This document shows, in pieces, positions 45,321 through 53,730 of a DNA stretch of 64,000 nucleotides. The stretch lies in NCBI GenBank assembly GCA_020444475.1, contig JAHLKV010000004.1, forward strand, positions 396,304-460,303, written 5' to 3'. Source of the DNA: a bacterium. Lineage in GTDB: Bacteria > Zixibacteria > MSB-5A5 > GN15 > FEB-12. How positions within the stretch are numbered: position 1 is the first letter of the stretch; each line of letters opens with the position of its first letter. The notes beneath the pieces are model-generated. The model was given only the letters and a program-made list of their open reading frames with translations, had not been told where the DNA came from and searched no databases. The position numbers were made by a program, and so were the translations under genes.

Positions 45321-46009
45321 CGCGATTCTTTCTTGGCGCGGGCGAGGAAGTCGAGGACGAAGCCGTCGGTCTGCTCCGTCATTTGTCGCATCCAGTTGTT
45401 CGCCCAGTTATAGGCGATCACCGCCGGGATGGCGGCGCCGAGTCCGACGATGGTCGCGAGCAGTGCTTCCGCGATACCGGGCGCCACGACCGCCAGCGAG
45501 GCCGAGCCGCGTTCGCCGATCGACCAGAAGGCGTCCATGATCCCGACCACCGTTCCGAGCAGGCCCATGAACGGGGTGGAGGAGCCGGTGGTGGCGAGAA
45601 AGACGTTGCGTCGTTCCAGTTTGCTCAGTTCTTCGGTGGCTGTCTTCTGCATGGTCATCTCGACGATTTCGAAATCGTCGTTGTCGAGATGGTCGAGTTT
45701 ATCCTGCAGGGCGCCCCCTTCGTTTTTCAGTTCGCGCAGTCGGGTCATTTCCTCGTAGCCGGCGGCGTACATGACCGCCATCGGTGAGAGGGCATACGAT
45801 TTGGCCTGTCCGAGCGAGTCGGCCAGTCGCCGCGAGCGTGTGAACTGAGCGCGGAACGCCGCGTTGGCGTGCTGGACCGCGCGGAAGAGGCGCCACTTGT
45901 GGCCGATAATCGCCCAGGAGACAAGAGACATCGTTACGAGGACCAGTAGGATGAAGACACCGAAGGTCGATGTCTGCTTGACTATTTGCCAGATCGAGAT
46001 GCTGTCCAT
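45317..46009 (-). CDS. tolQ: TolQ/ExbB-type proton-channel subunit
   Basis: This 230-aa membrane protein has three helices. The family block is 'FLATTGSSTPFMGLLGTVVG' followed by 'MDAFWSIG' and 'GIAEALLATIVGLGAAIPAV'. It forms the stator with TolR. It heads the tol-pal operon and has its own promoter at 46087-46115. Confidence 0.93.
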   Translation of the reverse strand: MDSISIWQIVKQTSTFGVFILLVLVTMSLVSWAIIGHKWRLFRAVQHANAAFRAQFTRSRRLADSLGQAKSYALSPMAVMYAAGYEEMTRLRELKNEGGALQDKLDHLDNDDFEIVEMTMQKTATEELSKLERRNVFLATTGSSTPFMGLLGTVVGIMDAFWSIGERGSASLAVVAPGIAEALLATIVGLGAAIPAVIAYNWANNWMRQMTEQTDGFVLDFLARAKKESR

Positions 46010-46086
46010 ATCGGTTCTACACGCCTTTCAGAGCAAAGTTTGCACCGTCGCGGGCGGACGGCGGGAAAAAAGTACCCGGCTTGCAA

Positions 46087-46115
46087 TCATTAGAGCGTCC
46101 GACCGGACCTGTCAA
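46087..46115 (-). promoter_or_regulatory. Promoter of the tolQ operon
   Basis: On the minus strand TTGACA (46115-46110), 17-nt spacer, TAATGA (46092-46087), about 78 nt before the tolQ ATG. The divergent lipoprotein gene starts at 46246. Between them AAAAAGTAC (46137-46145) and GTACTTTTT (46186-46194) form an inverted repeat of unknown meaning. Confidence 0.6.
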
Positions 46116-46245
46116 CAACAATAGGCCGTACGTGAAAAAAAGTACTTATAAGGCGACTATAAAACTTGACTTGGTTTCGCAGGCGGTACTTTTTGTCGCC
46201 GATACTTGTAAAACGTCTCGTTCAGTCTCTAAGGAGTCCGTATCT

Positions 46246-46488
46246 ATGAAAAAGTTTCTAGTACTGCTGTTCTGTTCGATCCTGGTGATCGCAGTTGTCG
46301 CCAGTTGCGGTCAGAAGAAGACCGATGAAGGCGACGATATGACGGCCGGCGGCCATGCCGACGAAATGGCTGACACAACCCGCATGGATGAAGGCATGAT
46401 GGATTCCGTCCAGGAGATGGGCGAAGAGATGCTGGACTCTGCCGAGGCCATGGGGAAAGAAGTGATTGAGGACGCAGGCGGTCACTAA
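46246..46488 (+). CDS. Small acidic Met-rich lipoprotein
   Basis: This 80-aa product has AAGGAG 9 nt before ATG 46246, a lipobox 'VIAVVASC' and then a highly acidic tail rich in Met, Glu and Asp ('MDEGMMDSVQEMGEEMLDSA'). The tail looks like one amphipathic helix. No family was recognised. It is monocistronic, between the divergent tolQ promoter and a strong terminator. Small abundant envelope lipoproteins often look like this; function is unknown. Confidence 0.75.
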   Translation: MKKFLVLLFCSILVIAVVASCGQKKTDEGDDMTAGGHADEMADTTRMDEGMMDSVQEMGEEMLDSAEAMGKEVIEDAGGH

Positions 46489-46512
46489 GATCGCAAGCGT
46501 AGAAAAAGCAAG

Positions 46513-46544
46513 AAGCCTCGCACCGCCTGGTGCGAGGCTTTTTT
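46513..46544 (+). terminator. Strong bidirectional terminator
   Basis: Perfect 12-bp stem AAGCCTCGCACC / GGTGCGAGGCTT with loop GCCT, and six T on the plus strand. It lies between the lipoprotein gene and the convergent gene ending at 46566. Confidence 0.93.
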
Positions 46545-46565
46545 CTTGTCGTTTTCGTCAGCCGG

Positions 46566-47687
46566 CTAGTCTTCGATCATTTCCACGTTGGCTCGCGGGA
46601 CGATCGAACGGGAACCGTCGGCGAACTCCACCTCGAGAATACGAGCTTTCGACTCAGATTCCAGCTTGTGCAGCGGCGCCGGGAGGTCTGTCACGGCGCC
46701 AAGCTTGCCGAAATGAGGATGGCGAATGACCCGGATCGGGGAGCCGATCTGCAGCCCGAGGACCTTGTCTTCGACTTCGGCCTTCTCCACCTGCTCGGTT
46801 TTGAGCGGAATGACCACTTCGGGGCGAATCACGCCGGCGCGAATCTGTGTGGCGCCGTTGATACAAGCCAGCTCGCCTTCATGACGATGCAGCAGGGAGA
46901 AGGTTTTTTGGGCCATGTCGATGGTCCCGAAACCTTCGGTCACCACCAGCGTCACACCGATTTCTTCGGAGCCGGTGATGGCGACACCGATATCGTAGCC
47001 GAGGAAATCACGAAGGTCCTTGTCGTCGAATCCACCGGTGACGATACCGCGCACGCCGGTCTTGATTGCCTTCTTGAGGGCCGCCGCGGTCACCATCGAA
47101 CCGCCGACGATAATCTTGCCCTTCATGTTGTCCTGAATCATGCCTTCGTCTAGTACCGTCGCGTTGTCGGACGTGGCCATCATGATCGGGCCGGATGTTT
47201 CGCCGCCGATACCGAAAATGCCCTGCACGAAGGAGCCGATACAGGTGACGACGACGCCTTCGTTGGGGATCACCTCGGTTACCTCACCCTTGACATAGGC
47301 TTTCACTTCGACCGGGGTCGGATTGCCGCGCTGGAGAACCTGGCCGGTGACGGTGGAAACAGACTCGATTGTCCCGTCGATGGTCGCGGCGCAGCGAGAC
47401 TTGAAGATCCAGAGAGAGACGGAAAGAGCGATTTCCTCGCCTTCCTTGATCCGATCGCCCGGTTTCTTGGTCATGACCAACTCAAGGTCTTCGGGCGGGA
47501 CACCGAGTTTGTTGGCGACGTTGATCGGGACAACCTGTCCCGGCAGATGCGTGCGCGCAACGACCGTCTCGGGCTCGACGTGATCCCCGACTTTGACAAC
47601 CACATCCCCCTTGAGAGGCAGGATGCGCTGCTTTTTGATGACCATTTGATCGGTGACCTTCAGTCCCGGGGTGTATGCGTGACCCAT
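46566..47687 (-). CDS. Barrel-sandwich plus KOW-like protein linked to the MutL-type ATPase
   Basis: This 373-aa cytoplasmic protein has no signal. Residues 10-60 ('LPLKGDVVVKVGDHVEPETV') look like a lipoyl/RnfC-type barrel-sandwich segment, with a second similar piece near 100-130 ('DGTIESVSTVTGQVLQRG'). The middle is Gly-rich alpha/beta ('GKIIVGGSMVTAAALKKAI', 'GVRGIVTGGFDDKDLRDFLG'). The C terminus resembles a KOW/SH3 module ('GSPIRVIRHPHFGKLGAVTDL'). I know of no characterised member. It is the third gene of the minus-strand operon that begins with the MutL-type protein. Its binding partner or ligand cannot be named. Confidence 0.7.
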   Translation of the reverse strand: MGHAYTPGLKVTDQMVIKKQRILPLKGDVVVKVGDHVEPETVVARTHLPGQVVPINVANKLGVPPEDLELVMTKKPGDRIKEGEEIALSVSLWIFKSRCAATIDGTIESVSTVTGQVLQRGNPTPVEVKAYVKGEVTEVIPNEGVVVTCIGSFVQGIFGIGGETSGPIMMATSDNATVLDEGMIQDNMKGKIIVGGSMVTAAALKKAIKTGVRGIVTGGFDDKDLRDFLGYDIGVAITGSEEIGVTLVVTEGFGTIDMAQKTFSLLHRHEGELACINGATQIRAGVIRPEVVIPLKTEQVEKAEVEDKVLGLQIGSPIRVIRHPHFGKLGAVTDLPAPLHKLESESKARILEVEFADGSRSIVPRANVEMIED

Positions 47688-47709
47688 GACTTACCCTTCT
47701 CTATTCAGA

Positions 47710-48501
47710 CTACTTTTTCTCACGTTTTTTCTTACGGCGCGACGCCATCACAATGATCAGGACCACGATGAATCCGATCGGGGCGCCGAACAACCAGGTA
47801 CGATTGGCTCCAGAACCGTCGCTCTTCGACTGCACTTTGTCCGGGTCGGCCAGCTTGACGCTCTCTTTGGGCATGTGGGAGTCCAGATTCTCGGTCGAGA
47901 AGGACGCGAGGATATTGTAGAACTCCGGGCGATACTGATCGAACGTCGAGTCCGGCGTGAAGAAATAGAAATGTGCGGTACCGCGTTCATAGAAGCGGAT
48001 CACATACAGGTGTTTCTTGAATCCTTCCTGATCATCGCCGACATCCGCCAGACGCACAAACAACTGACGGTCGCGGTCGTAGGACGGGTCGTCGACCTGC
48101 AATGCGGCGAATGACTCCTGAATCGGTCTATAGTTGATTGTCTCTCCGAACAGGTCTCCCAGGTCGGCGACAACGGAGTCGCGTTCACGGCGGGAGAACT
48201 CGCCGGTAGTGGTGTCAACCGTCAGGATGCAGTACTCATGATCGTAGAATGGCGGGATCTTGCGGGCGGAGAAGACGGCGTCGTAGTTGTACGTCTCCGG
48301 GTCGGCCTGCAGCTGGCTCAGATAGTAGTCAACCGTCTGGTAGTCCACCTGCCACCACTCGTCGGGGTATTCGATATAGAATCCGCCGTTCAGGGAGACA
48401 TAGACATGTGCCGATACCGTCGCCGCCAGGGCGACAACGAAAAGCAACCCGACGACTGCAGCTATTTTCATGCCGTATGAAATGCTTCCTTCGGTGCGCA
48501 T
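47710..48501 (-). CDS. Single-pass exported protein of the MutL-type operon
   Basis: The 263-aa product starts 3 nt after the ATPase stop (TAAccATG); ATG 48471 is an alternative start that gives a cleaner signal peptide. Residues 11-32 are a signal ('VVGLLFVVALAATVSA'). A soluble extracytoplasmic domain of about 190 residues follows ('LNGGFYIEYPDEWWQVDY', 'GTAHFYFFTPDSTFDQYRPEF'). One helix ('LFGAPIGFIVVLIIVMAS') and a basic cytoplasmic tail 'RRKKKREKK' close it. The 'YPDEWWQVDY' part resembles PsbP-like domains faintly. It links the envelope to an operon whose other products are cytoplasmic. Confidence 0.72.
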   Translation of the reverse strand: MRTEGSISYGMKIAAVVGLLFVVALAATVSAHVYVSLNGGFYIEYPDEWWQVDYQTVDYYLSQLQADPETYNYDAVFSARKIPPFYDHEYCILTVDTTTGEFSRRERDSVVADLGDLFGETINYRPIQESFAALQVDDPSYDRDRQLFVRLADVGDDQEGFKKHLYVIRFYERGTAHFYFFTPDSTFDQYRPEFYNILASFSTENLDSHMPKESVKLADPDKVQSKSDGSGANRTWLFGAPIGFIVVLIIVMASRRKKKREKK

Positions 48502-48503
48502 GG

Positions 48504-50357
48504 TTACTGCTTCAGCGCCCCCTCGGGATAGATATTCAGTTCCTCGGCCCAGGAGACGAGATGCGAGACGCGCTCCGTTTCGGAGAGCGAAGAGAGGTCA
48601 AACGGCCGTCCGCGACCATCGAGAATGATACCAACCACGCCGCCGTGGATCTCCTTCTCGACCGGTCGGCCGGGGCCGGCGCCGAGATCGAAATTGCGTT
48701 CCGGTTCGAAGCGGGCCTTGGCCTTGATCGGCAGACTGTCGTCGCCGATGCCCAGTTCGAATTTCTTCATCTCCAGATGATTGAGCGTGCCGCTCACCTG
48801 TCCGCTCGGGAGGTCGATGGTGTACTTCATGACCGGGCCACCCTTCTTGGACTGTCCCGACGGGGCAATACAGGTGCCGAGATGGATCAGGCAGTCTTTT
48901 TCGAACACTTCGGTGGCTGCCTTCGGCTGCACTTCGGTGAGCACGCCGAGCTGGGGCATCATGAAAATCGAGTCGACCGCGAGGCGCGTGATGCCTTCCG
49001 GCAGGAAGGCGTCGATCATCATCAGGGCCGACTGCTGGCGGCGCGGCGCGTGCGAAAGCACACCGCCGGAGCCGATAAGCATATCGAGCGTCATCATATT
49101 GACGATAGTCTTACCCGATGCCGACTGCTCGAACGCGTCGGCGATCGTACGCTGCTGCTGCACTCCCTTGAGAACGGTGGCGAAGTTCTTGTGCTGGACG
49201 AATGCCAGGCGAAGGGCCTCGCGTGCGATAGCCTGCTCGAAAATAAGTTCTTCCATCGACTGCGGAATCGTAGTCGGACGGATCATTTTGTTTTTGACGC
49301 GGTTGCGCAGATCGCGCTCGTCCATAATGAACGGCACCCAGCGCATAACCATGGGAAGCGTCGCCTCGGCGAACACGTTGGAAATCGAGTAGGACATGCC
49401 GAGGTTGGCCGATACGGTGCGATTGAAGACCGGTTCGTCCCCGGGACGGAAGACCGAGAAGACGTCGGTCGTGGCGCCGCCGATATCGACACCGACGGCC
49501 TCGATGCCGTACTGTCTGGCGATTGTCTGGATGATGAGTCCCACCGCGCCGGGAGTGGGCATGATGGGAGCGTCCGCCCAGTCCATCAGCTTCTTGTAGC
49601 CCGGGGCCTGAGCCATCACGTGTTCCATGAACAACTCGTGGATCTCTTCGCGGGCCGGGCCGAGGTTCTCGCGCTCAAGTACGGGGCGGAGGTTGTCGAC
49701 CACTCGCAGGTCGACCTTGTCTTCCAGTACTTTCTTGACTTCGCCGGTGGCGTTTTTGTTACCGGCGTAGATGATGGGCAGCTTGTACGAAGAACCGAGA
49801 CGCGGACGCGGATCGGCCGCCGCGACCAGTTCGGCCAGTTCGACCACGTGGGTGGTCGTGCCGCCGTCGATACCGCCGGAGAGCAAAATCATGTCGGGAC
49901 GGAGATGGCGAATTCGCTCAATCTGCTGGTGGGGCAGACGCTTGTCGTTGGAGGCGATCACGTCCATCACGATCGCTCCGGCGCCCAGCGCTGCACGCTC
50001 GGCTGATTCGGCGGTCATCGACCGCACCACGCCCGCCACCATCATCTGCAGACCACCACCGGCGGATGACGTGGAGATGTAGACATCGGTGCCGACATCA
50101 CCCCTGGCCGGAGAAATGAACTTTCCGTTTTCGTCGAGAATCTTGCGTCCGGACAGTTCTTCGAGCTCGCCGACCGCATTGAGCACGCCCATCGTAACGT
50201 CTTCGAACGGAGCTTCGACAGTGGTCGGGGCTTCACCTCGGGTGGTCTGTCGATACTCGCCGTTAACGTACTCGATGAGGATAGCCTTGGTGGTAGTCGA
50301 TCCGCAGTCGGTTGCAACAATGATTTTAATGTCGTCCGGATTGTCGAATTTAGCCAT
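48504..50357 (-). CDS. Glutamate-mutase-L (MutL/GlmL)-type ASKHA ATPase family protein
   Basis: This 617-aa protein has the actin/Hsp70-like nucleotide motifs 'VATDCGSTTTKAIL' (phosphate 1), 'GVDIGGATTDVFSVF' (phosphate 2) and 'LLSGGIDGGTTTHV' (adenosine). The family-typical C terminus is 'GGVVGIILDGRGRPFDL'. In clostridia the MutL protein is encoded between the glutamate mutase subunits and is thought to reactivate the B12 enzyme. Here no B12-binding or mutase subunit is present. Instead it heads an operon with an exported protein and a barrel/KOW protein, divergent from the triplicated membrane cassette. I infer that it serves that system, but this is unproven. Confidence 0.85.
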   Translation of the reverse strand: MAKFDNPDDIKIIVATDCGSTTTKAILIEYVNGEYRQTTRGEAPTTVEAPFEDVTMGVLNAVGELEELSGRKILDENGKFISPARGDVGTDVYISTSSAGGGLQMMVAGVVRSMTAESAERAALGAGAIVMDVIASNDKRLPHQQIERIRHLRPDMILLSGGIDGGTTTHVVELAELVAAADPRPRLGSSYKLPIIYAGNKNATGEVKKVLEDKVDLRVVDNLRPVLERENLGPAREEIHELFMEHVMAQAPGYKKLMDWADAPIMPTPGAVGLIIQTIARQYGIEAVGVDIGGATTDVFSVFRPGDEPVFNRTVSANLGMSYSISNVFAEATLPMVMRWVPFIMDERDLRNRVKNKMIRPTTIPQSMEELIFEQAIAREALRLAFVQHKNFATVLKGVQQQRTIADAFEQSASGKTIVNMMTLDMLIGSGGVLSHAPRRQQSALMMIDAFLPEGITRLAVDSIFMMPQLGVLTEVQPKAATEVFEKDCLIHLGTCIAPSGQSKKGGPVMKYTIDLPSGQVSGTLNHLEMKKFELGIGDDSLPIKAKARFEPERNFDLGAGPGRPVEKEIHGGVVGIILDGRGRPFDLSSLSETERVSHLVSWAEELNIYPEGALKQ

Positions 50358-50460
50358 CTGAAAACCGCTATGTCAGAGATTGATTTATTCTTCTATGTTA
50401 TTGTCATTCTTGGGCGTACACCGCCCCAACCGGGCTTATCCCCGGTTTTGTTAGACCCCG

Positions 50461-50488
50461 ATTATAACATACCTTCCAAAGTTTGTAA
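50461..50488 (-). promoter_or_regulatory. Promoter of the MutL-type operon
   Basis: On the minus strand TTACAA (50488-50483), 16-nt spacer, TATAAT (50466-50461), about 100 nt before the ATG at 50357. The leader contains a hairpin AACCGGG / CCCGGTT (50428-50447). Confidence 0.55.
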
Positions 50489-50610
50489 AGCGGCATTTTG
50501 ATGACCGGACAGCAGTGTGCAAGAAGCAGGGGAGGGGCGGTGTGTGACGCCGGGTGGTCTCGTAACCTGCTGCGGGGCAGAAACGTAACCGAGTCTGTCG
50601 ATTTTTTCGC

Positions 50611-50639
50611 TTGACTTGCTCTGGGGGCGCTCCTAAATT
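50611..50639 (+). promoter_or_regulatory. Promoter of the 12-gene membrane-cassette operon
   Basis: TTGACT (50611-50616), 17-nt spacer, TAAATT (50634-50639), giving a leader of about 150 nt. A TTGACA at 50719-50724 could head a second promoter but lacks a good -10 box. The 441-bp divergent gap 50358-50798 holds no convincing gene. Confidence 0.6.
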
Positions 50640-50798
50640 GCGACCTTTCGCTGGGAACGGTTGTCTTCTTCCCCGCATGAAGGGCTGACGGCGTCGGGTT
50701 ATTGTGGTAAATCGCGGTTTGACAAACGCCCCGATCAACCGTCAATCAATAGATATTGCAGGCACGTGCGGACTGAATATGGGTAAGGGAGCCTGAGC

Positions 50799-52052
50799 TT
50801 GATTCTGCCACCAAAGAATGCGATCTCCCGAGCTGTAACGCTGCTTATAGCAGCGGCCCTTATCTGTTGGGCTGTCCCATTGGCAGCTCAGGAATCTCCT
50901 TCCGATATCCCCGATTCACTTTCCAACGACAGTTTACTGACTCCCCCGATGCCGAGCGTGGTGGCTTCGATTACGGTCGAAGATACACCGAATGACGGTG
51001 GCGGCGCGGTGACGGTCAGGTGGGAAGTATCTGCCGATGAACTCAGCGGCGGGGTGAACCGTTACGTGCTCTATCGTTCAACCTCGCAGGACGGTGCGTT
51101 CGAAGAAGTCGGCGATGCCACCAGCAATGCAACGACGTTTATTGACGGCAGCACCGAAGACGGTGTTTCCTACTACTATAAGATAGTCCCGCTTCCGAAA
51201 TCGATGATCGGTCAGCCGACCCCGCCGGCGTGGGTCGACGCCGCCCGGACGGCGGGCCCGGTTTCTTCGTCGGCGCAGTGGTTCGACTGGCGGCGCATCA
51301 ACGTGCTGGTCGGGGTGCTCATTCTCTGTGTCTTCATTATTTACTACATCAATCAGGCGAAAGCGGGGAAGAAGCTCTTCATTCGCAAGATCGCCGGTTT
51401 AGAGGCAGTCGATGAAGCGGTCGGACGCGCCACGGAGATGGGGAAGAAGATATATTATATCCCCGGTACCCAGGACATGGACAATGTCCAGACGATCGCC
51501 GGGGTGACCATTCTCGGCCGGGTGGCGGAACTGGCCGCACAGTACGAGACCTACCTGCAGGTGCCGGTATCGCGTTCCCTGGTGCTGGTGACGGCGCGGG
51601 AGATCGTGAAAGAGGCGTACTCGAAGGCCGGTCGTCCGGACGCCTTCCAGGAAGACCAGGTGCACTACCTGACCGATGACCAGTTCGGGTATGCAGCCGG
51701 TATCGACGGTATGGTGGTTCGTGAGAAACCGGCGACGATCTTCTTTATGGGGGCCTTTTATGCCGAGTCGCTGATCCTCGCGGAAACGGGGAACTCGATC
51801 GGCGCCATCCAGATAGCCGGCACTGGGATGCCTTCTCAGCTGCCGTTTTTTGTGGCCGCCTGTGACTACACCCTGATCGGCGAGGAGCTGTTCGCAGCTT
51901 CGGCGTATCTCTCTCGCGAACCGAAACTGCTCGGGTCGCTCAAGGGGCAGGACATGGGTAAGGCGCTCATTTTGATTGCGATTATTGTCGGTCTCCTGCT
52001 GGAGACCTTTGGTATTTGGAACTTTTCGCGACTATTTTCGGTGATCCAGTAG
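50799..52052 (+). CDS. Cassette 1, D protein: signal peptide, Fn3, membrane helix, conserved cytoplasmic domain (DUF6754-like)
   Basis: The 417-aa product starts at TTG 50799 with AAGGGAG 7 nt upstream. The signal peptide ends near residue 31 ('CWAVPLAAQ'). An Fn3-like domain (about 53-150; 'VTVRWEVSADELSGGVNRYV', 'GVSYYYKIVPL') would face outward. One helix (about 167-186) is followed by the basic 'KAGKKLFIRK', so the rest is cytoplasmic. The conserved domain (about 190-390) has 'GRATEMGKKIYYIPGTQDMD', 'VPVSRSLVLVTAREIVKEAY', 'AESLILAETGNSIGAIQIAG' and 'GEELFAASAYLS'. A last helix closes it. The name DUF6754 is from memory and should be checked. Paralogues are at 54408 and 58165. It resembles a receptor: an outside Fn3 and an inside effector domain without known catalytic motifs. 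Confidence 0.85.
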   Translation: MILPPKNAISRAVTLLIAAALICWAVPLAAQESPSDIPDSLSNDSLLTPPMPSVVASITVEDTPNDGGGAVTVRWEVSADELSGGVNRYVLYRSTSQDGAFEEVGDATSNATTFIDGSTEDGVSYYYKIVPLPKSMIGQPTPPAWVDAARTAGPVSSSAQWFDWRRINVLVGVLILCVFIIYYINQAKAGKKLFIRKIAGLEAVDEAVGRATEMGKKIYYIPGTQDMDNVQTIAGVTILGRVAELAAQYETYLQVPVSRSLVLVTAREIVKEAYSKAGRPDAFQEDQVHYLTDDQFGYAAGIDGMVVREKPATIFFMGAFYAESLILAETGNSIGAIQIAGTGMPSQLPFFVAACDYTLIGEELFAASAYLSREPKLLGSLKGQDMGKALILIAIIVGLLLETFGIWNFSRLFSVIQ

Positions 52053-52053
52053 C

Positions 52054-52701
52054 ATGCGCAGAGAAATACCACTGATCATAACCGGCCTTGTGGGCATCGT
52101 CTTTGTCGTCCAGTACTTCATACCGCACTGGCCGTTCAATCGTATGAATGCCTGGTTCTCCGATTGGTTTTCGATCGTTCAGGCCTGCGCGATCTGGCTG
52201 GGGGCCCTGAACCTGCTCAAGATATCGCTCGAGAAGATCGCCCGCCGCAAGTCGGACTGGGGCTACGCGGTGGTGATCATCGCGTCATTTCTCCTGATTA
52301 CGATAATCGGTTTTGTCGAAGGGGAGTCGTTCCGCGATCCCGGCACGCGGTTCACCTGGCTGTACGATTTTGTCTACACGCCATTGTCATCGACAATGTT
52401 TGCCATCCTGGCGTTTTTTGTCGCATCGGCGTCGTATCGAGCCTTCCGCGCCCGCAATTTCGAGGCGACCCTGCTTCTGCTGGCGGCGTTTTTCGTTATG
52501 ATGGGTCGCGTGCCGGTAGGTGATGCCCTCACCGCCTTCATGCCGGAAGGCTGGCGGTTGACCGATCTGGCCACCTGGATCATGAACTTCCCGCAGACGG
52601 CCGGCCAGCGGGCGATCATGATCGGTATCGCGCTTGGTATCGTGTCGACATCGCTGCGCATTATCCTCGGAATCGAGCGTTCGCACCTGGGAGGCGACTG
52701 A
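52054..52701 (+). CDS. Cassette 1, A protein: six-helix membrane protein
   Basis: This 215-aa polytopic protein has helices at about 6-25, 38-58, 70-90, 108-130, 133-150 and 185-205. The family-conserved blocks, shared with 55682 and 59792, are 'STMFAILAFFVASASYRAFR' and 'GQRAIMIGIALGI ... LRIILGIER'. It starts 1 nt after the D gene stop and ends 1 nt before the B gene, so the genes are translationally coupled. No transporter motif was recognised. Confidence 0.85.
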   Translation: MRREIPLIITGLVGIVFVVQYFIPHWPFNRMNAWFSDWFSIVQACAIWLGALNLLKISLEKIARRKSDWGYAVVIIASFLLITIIGFVEGESFRDPGTRFTWLYDFVYTPLSSTMFAILAFFVASASYRAFRARNFEATLLLLAAFFVMMGRVPVGDALTAFMPEGWRLTDLATWIMNFPQTAGQRAIMIGIALGIVSTSLRIILGIERSHLGGD

Positions 52702-52702
52702 T

Positions 52703-53713
52703 ATGAGTACTCGTATCAAAGAGATTTTGGTGGTCGCCCTGGTCCTGGTGTTCTGCGCGATCATCTACATCGGCAAAGTGTCCGGGTGGATGAAGGGCGT
52801 AACGTTCTCGCCGGCGGTCTCCATGATCGTCATCATTCTGCTCGCCGCGTCGCTGGCGGTTATACTCGTGCTGACCATCAGGGGTCGGCTGGTCGGGCGG
52901 CGCACGGTGTTTGTGTATGTCGGCATCGCGGTCGCTCTGCCGCTGTTCATGTCGATTAGTCAGTATATCCCGATTTCTCCCGAGGTCCGTACGTTGCACG
53001 ACGGGCTGGAAGACTTGCAGGACGGGTCGAAGGTGCTGGTGTCGTTCGACTACGACCCACCTTCCGCGCCGGAGCTGCAGCCGATGGCGGAGTCGTTTTT
53101 CCGGTACTGCATGGACCGGGATTTCAAGATCGTCATCATGGGACTGTGGCCGCAGGGCCCGCTCCAGGCCAACCAGGCGATGGAGAAGGTGCTTGAGGAC
53201 CCCAAGTATGCAGCGAAGAACTATCAGTATGGCGTCGACTGGGTTAATCTGGGATTCCAGACCGGCAACGAGTTCGTGATTCAGCGAATGGGAACCGACT
53301 TCCGGTCGATGTTTGCGACTGACTACAGCGGCGCCAACTACGAGACGTTGCCGATCGTCAAAAACGTCAAGAATTTCTCCAACGTAGATTATGTCTTCAA
53401 CCTGTCGGCCGGATATCCGGGGACGGTGGAGTGGGTGCAGGTGGCGGTCGACCGCTATGGCGTCAAGCTGGGCGCGGGCAACACCGCCGTGCAGGCGCCG
53501 CAGTGTTATCCGTACCTTCGGTCGGGGCAGTTGATCGGCATTCTCGGCGGTATGAACGGGGCGGCTGAGTTCGAGAAGCTGACCGGGCATGAAGCCAAGG
53601 GAACGAAGTTCATGCTGTCGCAGTCGTTCTCGCACATGATCGTTATCGCCTTTATCATAATTGGTAACGTCGCGTTCTTCATGGGCGGTCGTAAGAAGAA
53701 CCTGTCGGTATGA
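52703..53713 (+). CDS. Cassette 1, B protein: membrane-anchored extracytoplasmic alpha/beta-like domain
   Basis: The 336-aa product starts at ATG 52703 with GGGAGG upstream. Three N-terminal helices (about 7-27, 35-57 and 66-84) and one C-terminal helix ('MIVIAFIIIGNVAFFMG') flank a soluble domain of about 220 residues. Positive residues between helices 2 and 3 (RGRLVGRR) put that domain outside. Conserved blocks, shared with 56356 and 60455, are 'VSFDYDPPSAPELQPMAES', 'FKIVIMGLW' and 'YPYLRSGQLIGILGGMNGAA' followed by a Glu. The pattern of strands and helices suggests a Rossmann-like fold. Catalytic function, if any, is unknown. Confidence 0.85.
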   Translation: MSTRIKEILVVALVLVFCAIIYIGKVSGWMKGVTFSPAVSMIVIILLAASLAVILVLTIRGRLVGRRTVFVYVGIAVALPLFMSISQYIPISPEVRTLHDGLEDLQDGSKVLVSFDYDPPSAPELQPMAESFFRYCMDRDFKIVIMGLWPQGPLQANQAMEKVLEDPKYAAKNYQYGVDWVNLGFQTGNEFVIQRMGTDFRSMFATDYSGANYETLPIVKNVKNFSNVDYVFNLSAGYPGTVEWVQVAVDRYGVKLGAGNTAVQAPQCYPYLRSGQLIGILGGMNGAAEFEKLTGHEAKGTKFMLSQSFSHMIVIAFIIIGNVAFFMGGRKKNLSV

Positions 53714-53730
53714 TGGTGGAAGGACAGTAG

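Noticed and set aside
48249-50006. A 585-codon open frame antisense to the MutL-type gene
   Set aside because: The opposite strand has full ASKHA motifs; this frame has none and lacks a sensible start.
46566-50357. A glutamate mutase (B12) catabolic operon
   Set aside because: Only the MutL-type protein is present; no B12-binding or catalytic subunit is encoded in the window.
50404-50745. A 113-codon minus-strand frame in the divergent promoter region
   Set aside because: It covers both predicted promoters and has no coding features.
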